This document shows, one piece after another, positions 1 to 5,151 of a DNA stretch of 5,597 nt. The notes below the pieces were generated by a model that made no database searches, was not told the DNA's origin, and saw only the letters and a list, made by a program, of their open reading frames with translations. Every line of letters begins with the position of its first letter. Position 1 is the first letter of the stretch. Source of the stretch: Firmicutes bacterium CAG:95 (GTDB taxonomy: Bacteria; Bacillota; Clostridia; Lachnospirales; Lachnospiraceae); contig FR902902.1 of NCBI GenBank assembly GCA_000438155.1, positions 14,727 through 20,323 of the forward strand. The letters are read 5' to 3'. The position numbers and the translations under genes were made by a program.

Positions 1-1143
1 GCAGGAATGCATATTCCCATCATGGTAAAGGAGATCTTGGACTTCTTACAGATCCGTCCTGGACAAAAGGGACTGGATGCAACACTTGGCTACGGCGGAC
101 ACACCCGGAAGATGCTGGAAAAACTGACAGAGGCGTCAGGGACATCAGAGCTGACTGGTGAAGTTCATATAAAGGATGACGTTCAGACAAAGGGTGATTC
201 ATGGAAAAATCCAGAGGAGAATTCGGAGGACAATTCAAGGGATAATCCAGCGGACAATCCAGCGGACAATCCAGAGGACAATCCAGAGGACAACTCAAAG
301 GATAAGCTGGCGGATAACTCGGAGAATAATTCTGAGGAAGTGTTTAGAGAGAAAGCTCCGGAGGGACATCTGTATGCACTTGATGTTGATCCCATTGAAA
401 TTGTAAAGACCGGAGAACGGCTTCAAAAAGCAGGATATGGAGAAGAAATCCTTACGATTCTTCAACAGAACTTTGCCAATCTGGAAACGGTAGCAAAGGA
501 ATATGGTCCGTTTGATTTTATGCTGGCGGATCTTGGTGTGTCCTCCATGCAGATTGATGATCCGAAACGAGGATTTTCCTATAAGGCAGACGGACCGCTT
601 GACCTGCGTCTTGATCCGCAGCACGGGATTCCGGCTTCACAGAGACTTCGGGAGCTTAACAGGGAGGAACTGATCGGAATGCTGGTGGAAAATTCCGATG
701 AACCCTATGCGGAGCAGATTGCATCCCAGATCTGCAAAACATTCAAAAAGGGAGGAAGCATGGATACCACAACGGCATTACGTGAGGCTATTGAACGTGC
801 ATTGTGTTTTCTTCCGGAGAATAAAGAAAAGAAGGATATTTTAAAGAAGACCTGTCAACGTGTATTTCAGGCACTGCGTATTGATGTGAACAGTGAATTT
901 GAAGTTCTGGAAGCGTTTCTGAATGCACTTCCGGAGGCATTGGCGGATGGGGGACGAGTAGCAATCCTTACGTTCCATTCCGGAGAAGACCGTCTGGTAA
1001 AAAAGGCATTCCAGCAGTACTATCGGGAAGGAATTTTTGAAGAGATTGCAACAGATGTCATTCGTCCCACTGCGGAAGAATGCCGTCAGAACGGTCGTGC
1101 CCGGTCAACCAAGATGCGCTGGGCCATCCGTGCAGGGCGGTAA
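1..1143 (+). CDS. rsmH: RsmH-family 16S rRNA (cytosine-1402 N4) methyltransferase, 5' end probably cut by the window
   Basis: RsmH uses S-adenosylmethionine to methylate N4 of C1402 in the 16S rRNA decoding centre. Numbered from the ATG at base 7 (378 codons), I see the SAM loop GYGGH (29-33), the acidic strand end ALDVDP (124-129), ADLGVSSMQID (174-184), RGFSY followed by DGPLDLRLD (188-203), FQALRIDVN (287-295), TFHSGEDRLVKK (322-333) and a C-terminal GRARSTKMR (363-371). All are family hallmarks. Canonical RsmH has HSLED where this has HSGED. Residues about 41-118 form an extra hydrophilic insert between the SAM loop and the next strand; without it the length is near the usual ~300-310. 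The frame is open through bases 1-6 (Ala-Gly) and no ribosome binding site is visible, so translation probably starts upstream; related Clostridia paralogues, as I recall, carry an N-terminal extension ending near this point. The usual dcw neighbours (mraZ, ftsL) are not seen on the 3' side, so this may be a second, stand-alone copy. Confidence 0.9.
   Translation, partial: AGMHIPIMVKEILDFLQIRPGQKGLDATLGYGGHTRKMLEKLTEASGTSELTGEVHIKDDVQTKGDSWKNPEENSEDNSRDNPADNPADNPEDNPEDNSKDKLADNSENNSEEVFREKAPEGHLYALDVDPIEIVKTGERLQKAGYGEEILTILQQNFANLETVAKEYGPFDFMLADLGVSSMQIDDPKRGFSYKADGPLDLRLDPQHGIPASQRLRELNREELIGMLVENSDEPYAEQIASQICKTFKKGGSMDTTTALREAIERALCFLPENKEKKDILKKTCQRVFQALRIDVNSEFEVLEAFLNALPEALADGGRVAILTFHSGEDRLVKKAFQQYYREGIFEEIATDVIRPTAEECRQNGRARSTKMRWAIRAGR
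208..339 (+). repeat. Eleven in-frame 12-bp repeats encoding a 4-residue Asn/acidic repeat inside rsmH
   Basis: Codons 68-111 of the rsmH frame split into eleven 4-residue units of the type N-(P/S)-x-(D/E), such as NPAD, NPED, NSED and NSKD. The ninth unit, KLAD, is the most diverged. At the DNA level each unit is 12 bp (core gacaatccag), and the four central units are nearly identical, suggesting recent slippage or unequal crossing over. The period is a multiple of three, so copy-number change would leave the reading frame intact. The insert sits in a surface loop of the methyltransferase fold and is probably disordered. Confidence 0.9.
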
Positions 1144-1223
1144 ATTATCTGGTAACAGTACAATCATTTATTCTTACAGAATAGTAATTTTATATGGCGA
1201 AGTAACCACATGAGGTAAACTAC

Positions 1224-1266
1224 GCTGCGCGATAGCCTGGCTGGGCTGTAGCGCAGCTTTTGTTTT
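1224..1266 (+). terminator. Rho-independent terminator after rsmH
   Basis: A perfect 7-bp GC-rich stem, GCTGCGC (1224-1230) with GCGCAGC (1251-1257), encloses a 20-nt loop and is followed directly by TTTTGTTTT (1258-1266). It lies 80 bp after the rsmH stop codon. The loop can itself pair weakly (AGCC with GGCT). A smaller AT-rich hairpin, TATTCT/AGAATA at 1169-1183, lies between the stop and this stem. Confidence 0.8.
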
Positions 1267-1311
1267 CACGAAATTATTCCAAGCCACTCCGTTTCTGGTG
1301 TGATCAGCTGC

Positions 1312-1361
1312 CATGAGATTTCCAGGAACCATTCTGTCATAAGATTTCCAAGAACCACTCT
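1312..1361 (+). repeat. Imperfect 24-bp direct repeat upstream of the padR promoter
   Basis: Positions 1312-1335 and 1338-1361 match at 21 of 24 bases, a spacing of 26 bp (core AGATTTCCA-G/A-GAACCA). A shorter degenerate third copy (ATTCCAAGCCACTCC) lies at 1276-1290. The second copy ends at the first base of the -35 hexamer of the promoter at 1361. The arrangement could be regulator binding sites or just a local duplication. Confidence 0.6.
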
Positions 1362-1389
1362 TGACATAATGTATGACACACAGTATACT
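1361..1389 (+). promoter_or_regulatory. Sigma-A type promoter for padR and the membrane protein gene
   Basis: A perfect -35 hexamer TTGACA (1361-1366) is followed after exactly 17 bp by TATACT (1384-1389), one mismatch from the -10 consensus. Transcription would begin near 1396, giving a leader of about 90 nt before the padR GTG. No competing promoter of this quality was seen in the gap. Confidence 0.8.
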
Positions 1390-1427
1390 ATATTAAAATA
1401 ATAGTGTGCGATACACAATACTGTGTG
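1377..1427. promoter_or_regulatory. Candidate PadR operator: 10-bp inverted repeat over the promoter and start region
   Basis: CACACAGTAT (1377-1386) and ATACTGTGTG (1418-1427) are perfect reverse complements separated by 31 bp. The left arm overlaps the spacer and -10 hexamer; the right arm lies in the early transcribed region. Smaller symmetry adds to this: AGTATACT (1382-1389) is self-complementary, and GTGT/ACAC flanks 1404-1416. PadR proteins bind as dimers and commonly repress their own promoter, so autoregulation is the natural reading. The binding itself is inferred. Confidence 0.55.
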
Positions 1428-1472
1428 ATTAATATTTGCATTTTAAGAAACGATAATTTGAAAGATAATTTG

Positions 1473-1480
1473 AAGGAGGG
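1473..1480 (+). promoter_or_regulatory. Ribosome binding site deciding the GTG start of padR
   Basis: AAGGAGGG ends 6 nt before the GTG at 1487, close to ideal Shine-Dalgarno spacing, and no better ATG is nearby. The 11-bp sequence gataatttgaa occurs twice just upstream (1452-1462 and 1464-1474), the second copy running into the Shine-Dalgarno site. Confidence 0.75.
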
Positions 1481-1486
1481 AATAGG

Positions 1487-1822
1487 GTGAATTGTGATGA
1501 AATTGTTTCAGGATTAATTTTGGAATTCCGAAGAGGAACACTCATCATGGTAGTGTTGGCACAACTGAATAAACCAATGTATGGATATTCACTGGTAAAG
1601 GAATTAGAGGGAAAAGGTATTCCGATAGAAGGCAACACATTATATCCTCTACTGAGAAGACTGGAGAGTCAGGGGCTGCTAAAAAGTGAATGGGAAACTG
1701 ACGCAGCGAAGCCGAGAAAATATTATATCATCACGGAAGACGGGAAGCTGGTTTATAAAAAAATAAAGGCACACTGGGAAAAGTTTTCCCGGTCAATCAA
1801 TGCGCTTATGGAGGAAGAATAG
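1487..1822 (+). CDS. PadR family transcriptional regulator
   Basis: A 111-residue winged-helix DNA-binding protein, the typical size of the short (subfamily 2) PadR regulators. The winged helix spans roughly residues 16-90: RRGTL leads into helix 1, the family motif YGY is at 32-34, GNTLYPLLRRLESQGLL (49-65) holds the recognition helix, and PRKYYIIT (76-83) is the beta wing. The remainder is a short C-terminal dimerisation helix. The GTG start is set by the strong Shine-Dalgarno 6 nt upstream. The stop codon TAG abuts the ATG of the next gene, so the two are surely co-transcribed and probably translationally coupled. It presumably represses its own operon through the inverted repeat at the promoter; the inducing signal is unknown. 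Confidence 0.92.
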   Translation: MNCDEIVSGLILEFRRGTLIMVVLAQLNKPMYGYSLVKELEGKGIPIEGNTLYPLLRRLESQGLLKSEWETDAAKPRKYYIITEDGKLVYKKIKAHWEKFSRSINALMEEE

Positions 1823-2815
1823 ATGGTAAAAAATGATTTGATCGACAGATATATTTATGCAGTTACGAAACATATGAAATCTGCCATGAAAAAGGATGTG
1901 GCAGCGGAATTAGAGACAATCATACAAGATATGCTGGAGGAGCGCTGTGGAGATGTTACTCCAACTGAGCGTGATATCAAGGTTGTCCTGACGGAACTGG
2001 GAACTCCGGCTGAGCTTTCTTCGAAATATAAGGGTGAAACCCAGGATTGTCTGATTGGACAGCCATATTACAGTTTATATGTGTATGTACTGAAAATTGT
2101 GACGGCCTGCATCAGTGGGGGAATGCTGCTTGCTCAAATTATGGCAGCATTAACATCGCATACGATCTGGTATATAGCGATCTATCATACTATTGGCGGA
2201 ATTTTGGGCGGTATATTGACGGGATTTGCATTTGTGACATTGCTGTTTGCATTCTTTTATAAAAAAGGAATCAAGGTGGATGGGTTAAATGATGGAATAG
2301 ATAATTTGCCGCCTGTTCCACAGAAGCGGAATCGAATTTCGAAAGCAGATGCGATTGTTGGCATTATTTTTTCGGTTATCTTTACAATTGTATTTCTTGT
2401 ATGTCCACAGATTTTATGCATTGCATTTGTGAAAAACGGGGTCGATGTGTATGAACCGCTTTTTAATCTGGAATACATCAGACAAACATGGTATCTGATT
2501 CTTGCATTTGGAATTCTGGGTGTTGCAAAGGACAGTGTGAGACTTATTGATGGCAGCTATACCAAAAGAGTGATGCTTACTACCATGATCACCAATATTA
2601 TTGATGGTGCATTAACCACCATCTGGTTGTTAAATGATAAGGTTATGAATCAAGATTTTTTCGATGGTATTGAGCATTTGTTCGGAAAAGATGCAGAAGT
2701 TATTTCGCAGGTTTTTATACACTTTAACATGGTATTTCTTGCAATCATCATTTTCGCGTTAACAATTGATTGCATTGAGACAGTTGTAAAAACAGTAAAA
2801 TACAGTCATCAATAG
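1823..2815 (+). CDS. HAAS/DUF1700-type N-terminal domain with multi-pass membrane region, PadR partner
   Basis: A 330-residue protein. Residues 1-70 are a soluble helical domain (YIYAVTKHM, AELETIIQDMLEER, then LTELGTPAELSSKYKG at 57-71) matching the HAAS/DUF1700 type, which is habitually encoded next to PadR regulators. The rest is hydrophobic, with about six membrane segments near residues 84-108, 115-146, 176-203, 222-242, 250-270 and 297-323. A proline-rich polar loop lies at 155-175. The ATG follows the padR TAG with no gap, and GGAGG at 1810-1814 inside padR gives a Shine-Dalgarno 8 nt away. I see no transporter motor (no Walker motifs) and no catalytic motif. A role in sensing or signalling at the membrane with PadR is inference from gene pairing. 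Confidence 0.85.
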   Translation: MVKNDLIDRYIYAVTKHMKSAMKKDVAAELETIIQDMLEERCGDVTPTERDIKVVLTELGTPAELSSKYKGETQDCLIGQPYYSLYVYVLKIVTACISGGMLLAQIMAALTSHTIWYIAIYHTIGGILGGILTGFAFVTLLFAFFYKKGIKVDGLNDGIDNLPPVPQKRNRISKADAIVGIIFSVIFTIVFLVCPQILCIAFVKNGVDVYEPLFNLEYIRQTWYLILAFGILGVAKDSVRLIDGSYTKRVMLTTMITNIIDGALTTIWLLNDKVMNQDFFDGIEHLFGKDAEVISQVFIHFNMVFLAIIIFALTIDCIETVVKTVKYSHQ

Positions 2816-2842
2816 GAAAAGAATTTCAGAAGGATCATAAGT

Positions 2843-2918
2843 CTCCATTTACAAATAATAGCAGCAGTTTTCCTGATTTTGAGACGGAAATTTTAGAAAC
2901 TATTAAATGTAAATGGAG
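2843..2918. terminator. Inverted repeat between convergent genes, possible terminator
   Basis: CTCCATTTACA (2843-2853) and TGTAAATGGAG (2908-2918) are perfect 11-bp reverse complements enclosing 54 bp, which contains a weak inner TTTCC/GGAAA pairing. It lies between the stop of the membrane-protein gene (2815) and the end of the minus-strand acetyltransferase gene (2924). A moderately T-rich run, ctattttactt, follows on the plus strand; none follows on the minus strand. The loop is long for a classic terminator, so a small inverted-repeat element is an alternative. Confidence 0.4.
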
Positions 2919-2923
2919 CTATT

Positions 2924-3481
2924 TTACTTAAGCGGGCCGGGTATTTTTGTATTTTCCCACATTTCTTTTGTCATAATGTTTGTATGACAAATCCGGGTCT
3001 CATTTAATAAAGGTACAGGAACGGCATCGCAGGTATGATGGTACTCAAAGCCAAGCTTTTCCTGTACTCTTTTTGACTTCTGGTTTCCCTCATAGTAACC
3101 ACACCAGATCGTTGTCATGCCAAGCTCCTCGAATCCTCTTCGAAGAAGCTCTCTGGCAGCCTCCGGCATATAACCTCGTCCCCAGAAGGGCTTACCCAGC
3201 CAGTAGCCTAGCTCACATTCGTCATCGCGATTGGTCATGTCTGTGTGCCCGTTGAGCATTAATTCAACCGCACCGATAGCAATATTATTTCCTTTTTCAC
3301 AGACGGCATAACATTCCGGACCATGAAATACCTGCTCAATTACGTTACGACTTTCTTCGATGCTTTGATGAGCAGGCCATCCGGCAATCGGTCCCACATC
3401 GGGATCCCTGGCATATTCAAATAAACTTTCGGCATCTTCTAAAGTCCATTTTCTTAAAATCAGACGTTCAGTTGTCAGCAT
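2924..3481 (-). CDS. GNAT family N-acetyltransferase (RimJ/RimL-like)
   Basis: A 185-residue protein starting MLTTERLILRKW, the standard opening of the Acetyltransf_3 (RimJ/RimL type) group, which transfers acetyl from acetyl-CoA to an amino group. The central strand ECELGYWLGKPFWGRGYMPEA (88-108) carries the acetyl-CoA pyrophosphate loop (WGRGYMPEA), and NQKSKRVQEKLGF (133-145) is motif B with the usual Asn and Ser. Length is normal and nothing is missing. On its own strand AGAAAGGA lies about 10 nt before the ATG, and TATAAT-like stretches lie just upstream (complement of 3501-3506), but no good -35 is visible. It is convergent with the padR operon. The substrate (ribosomal protein, drug or small amine) cannot be read from the sequence. 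Confidence 0.9.
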   Translation of the reverse strand: MLTTERLILRKWTLEDAESLFEYARDPDVGPIAGWPAHQSIEESRNVIEQVFHGPECYAVCEKGNNIAIGAVELMLNGHTDMTNRDDECELGYWLGKPFWGRGYMPEAARELLRRGFEELGMTTIWCGYYEGNQKSKRVQEKLGFEYHHTCDAVPVPLLNETRICHTNIMTKEMWENTKIPGPLK

Positions 3482-3645
3482 GAATGATAATTCCTTTCTG
3501 ATTATATAATTTCAATGATATAAGATGGCATTAGTATATCATAAGATTTTATATCATAACAGATTTTTTGAGTTGACCTTAGGTAAATGTCAACATCAAC
3601 ATTAATTTAACAATTTGTGAATATTCTTATGCGGCAGAGCCTTCT

Positions 3646-3675
3646 CAAAAGTTGATTATACAAAAGTTGACCATA
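3646..3675 (+). repeat. 15-bp tandem duplication (CAAAAGTTGA core)
   Basis: caaaagttgattata (3646-3660) is followed immediately by caaaagttgaccata (3661-3675), 13 of 15 bases identical. Each copy contains a TTGA(T/C) block that resembles half of a -35 element, but no matching -10 was found at 16-18 bp. Confidence 0.7.
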
Positions 3676-3861
3676 GAAAGAAAATGTATTGCATCTATAT
3701 GTTTTTCGTGTTATGTTTTATAAAAGTAAGTAATTTCTGTGGCATCTATTTATATTTGAAATCAGATAGAGAACTCTGTCAGAAAATTCGAACTCAAAAT
3801 TCCACAAAATGATCAGAACCATATTGGGATATTAGAAGTATATCGAAACAATCATACTTGT

Positions 3862-3921
3862 AATGATATTTACAATGATATCTGCAATGATATTTACAAT
3901 AATATCTGCAATGATATCTGT
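3862..3921 (+). repeat. Five tandem 12-bp units (AATGATAT-TTAC/CTGC)
   Basis: Five adjacent 12-bp units start at 3862, 3874, 3886, 3898 and 3910. They alternate between endings TTAC and CTGC, so the higher-order period is 24 bp, with the fifth ending CTGT. A more degenerate sixth unit may precede them at 3850-3861. In one plus frame they read as four-residue units NDIY/NDIC within an open stretch from 3760 to a TAA at 3949-3951, but that frame has no ATG before the repeats, so I do not call a gene. Confidence 0.85.
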
Positions 3922-4056
3922 ATCCTAATGATTGGACTTATATCAAGTTAATTATAACTATATTGAAATGTTTAAAATGATATGGAATATGGAAGGAATT
4001 ATTGCCATATTCTCCGGTATAGCTATATCAAAAAAAAGCAGCGATATATCAACTTT

Positions 4057-4173
4057 TTAAATCACATCCATTAAAGTACTAATATTATGTGTTGGGGTCA
4101 AAAGATATTTTGTCCTTAGCTTGATATCCATGAATTGTTCCGCTGCGAAGCCGCTCCCGCAATTCTCAAACAT
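4057..4173 (-). CDS. Possible 38-residue small protein, doubtful
   Basis: On the minus strand an ATG at 4173 opens a 38-codon frame (begins MFENCGSGFAAEQ, ends TLMDVI, TAA at 4059-4057). AGAGGA (complement of 4180-4185) lies 6 nt before it, which is acceptable for a Shine-Dalgarno site. A perfect 7-bp hairpin (4186-4202) lies just upstream. There is no recognisable domain, signal peptide or membrane segment. It overlaps the candidate repeat element at 4096-4274, so it may be a chance frame within a repeated sequence rather than a gene. Confidence 0.2.
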   Translation of the reverse strand: MFENCGSGFAAEQFMDIKLRTKYLLTPTHNISTLMDVI

Positions 4174-4274
4174 TCAAAATCCTCTGATTTACTACGTAAA
4201 TCGTTACTTTCTCATATTTGGCGGGTTCCAAGTTTAAAAGTCTTATCGTGCAAGCGCGAACAACTTTTTTGACC
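4096..4274. repeat. Candidate 179-bp intergenic element bounded by GGTCAAAA inverted repeats
   Basis: GGTCAAAA (4096-4103) and TTTTGACC (4267-4274) are perfect 8-bp inverted repeats enclosing a segment visibly richer in G and C than the AT-rich DNA on either side (for example ccgctgcgaagccgctcccg and gtgcaagcgcgaac). Inside are two small hairpins (4096-4115 and 4186-4202). No target-site duplication is evident at the ends. The sequence gives me the impression of a dispersed intergenic sequence common in gut Clostridia, but I cannot verify that here. Short minus-strand frames run through it. Confidence 0.35.
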
Positions 4275-4371
4275 TATTGATCCGGATATCATCATATTAT
4301 TCAGACATAAAATATGAATCGTTCATGCTCAAAATATCTATATTAAAAATATACATCATAAAGGGAGTATT

Positions 4372-5151
4372 ATGTCATACGAAGGAATGAAAAATAAAAA
4401 TCAAAAATTAAAGCAAGAAATTACCGAGTTGCAGCTGAAATTAGGAGAATGTCCGGAAGGGAATCTCAATTGTGTAAACAATAAAGGGTATTATAAGTGG
4501 TATTATCATAAAGATAGTATGCAGCTTTATATTCCAAAGAAGCAGCGGAAATTAGCAGAACAGCTTGCAGTTAAGAAATATATGTTAGCACTTCTTGAGG
4601 ATAAAAAGAGAGAAAAGGAAGCAATAGAGCTGTATTTAAAATATTGTGTTGCGAATGATGGATTGGCAGAAAAGCTTTTGAGTAATAAGGAATATCAAAA
4701 TTTACTGTCAAATTATTTCCGACCGGTAGATTCATCGTTATCAGAATGGATGCAGGCTTCTTATGAAACAAATAATAAATATCCGGAGCAGAAGATTTTG
4801 AAATCATGTTCCGGTAATATGGTTCGATCAAAATCAGAAATGATGATAGATTCAAGTCTCTACATTCACAAGATTCCTTTTCGATATGAGGATACGTTGG
4901 CACTGGATGATATTATACTGTATCCTGATTTTACGATCCGGCACCCGAAAACAGGAGAGTATTTTTATTGGGAGCATTTTGGTTTAATGGATGATCCTGT
5001 TTATTGTAAAAATACATTTTCCAAACTTCAGCTTTATACAACAAATAATATTGTTCCAGATATTAATCTGATTACAACGTATGAAACCAGGGAAAGACCA
5101 TTGAGTATGGAGAAGATTGAAAGGATAATCACAGAGCACTTTATAGAATAA
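4372..5151 (+). CDS. Uncharacterised protein with coiled-coil N-terminus and candidate PD-(D/E)XK nuclease domain
   Basis: A 259-residue protein I cannot name. Residues 1-27 and about 57-100 are charged, helix-forming and coiled-coil-like, separated by an aromatic stretch GYYKWYYHKD (39-48). The C-terminal part (about 150-255) has the layout of a PD-(D/E)XK-like fold: RSKSE on a helix (E156), IPFRYED strand, YPDFTI (D186), then YWEHFG (E201), and later a helix with K218. The pattern acidic-helix, PDF, E-x-F would supply metal ligands, but the classical lysine after the second acid is not in place (E-H-F), so activity is uncertain. There is no signal peptide or membrane segment. AAGGGAG ends 4 nt before the ATG. 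The gene is notably AT-rich compared with rsmH and sits between repeat-rich spacers, suggesting acquired DNA. Its last codons are part of the adjoining tandem array. Confidence 0.75.
   Translation: MSYEGMKNKNQKLKQEITELQLKLGECPEGNLNCVNNKGYYKWYYHKDSMQLYIPKKQRKLAEQLAVKKYMLALLEDKKREKEAIELYLKYCVANDGLAEKLLSNKEYQNLLSNYFRPVDSSLSEWMQASYETNNKYPEQKILKSCSGNMVRSKSEMMIDSSLYIHKIPFRYEDTLALDDIILYPDFTIRHPKTGEYFYWEHFGLMDDPVYCKNTFSKLQLYTTNNIVPDINLITTYETRERPLSMEKIERIITEHFIE

Larger units (their letters stand above)
3482..4371. other. Long AT-rich intergenic region with repeats and hairpins but no convincing gene
   Basis: No open frame of gene-like length with a good start occurs in these 890 bp. Besides the repeats listed separately I see: an inverted repeat GTTGAC/GTCAAC at 3572-3594; a hairpin GAATATGG/CCATATTC at 3985-4012 with a 12-nt loop; a self-complementary TATAGCTATA at 4018-4027; a hairpin GGTCAAAA/TTTTGTCC at 4096-4115 with one mismatch; and a perfect GATTTAC/GTAAATC hairpin with a 3-nt loop at 4186-4202. 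The motifs gatatc and tatatc recur between about 3860 and 4130. A weak promoter for the downstream gene may use TTGACC (4269-4274) with CATATT (4293-4298) at 18 bp. Confidence 0.6.

Noticed and set aside
20..298. Minus-strand frame with repeating CPLD residues opposite the rsmH insert
   Set aside because: It is the antisense shadow of the 12-bp repeats inside rsmH; the plus frame carries the conserved methyltransferase motifs.
3501..3538. Minus-strand promoter for the acetyltransferase gene from TATAAT or TATACT stretches
   Set aside because: The TATAAT lies too close to the ribosome binding site and neither stretch has a recognisable -35; left as a remark only.
3572..3603. MerR-type promoter (TTGACC with internal dyad ACCTTAGGT)
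   Set aside because: No credible -10 hexamer at 19 bp, and no MerR gene or target gene follows in either direction.
3684..3812. 42-codon plus frame beginning MYCIYMFFVL with a hydrophobic start
   Set aside because: No adequate Shine-Dalgarno (only gaaag close to the ATG), no recognisable motif, and composition like the surrounding AT-rich spacer.
4209..4260. tRNA-like fragment suggested by GGTTCCAAG near GC-rich arms
   Set aside because: No acceptor stem, anticodon arm or CCA end can be paired around it.
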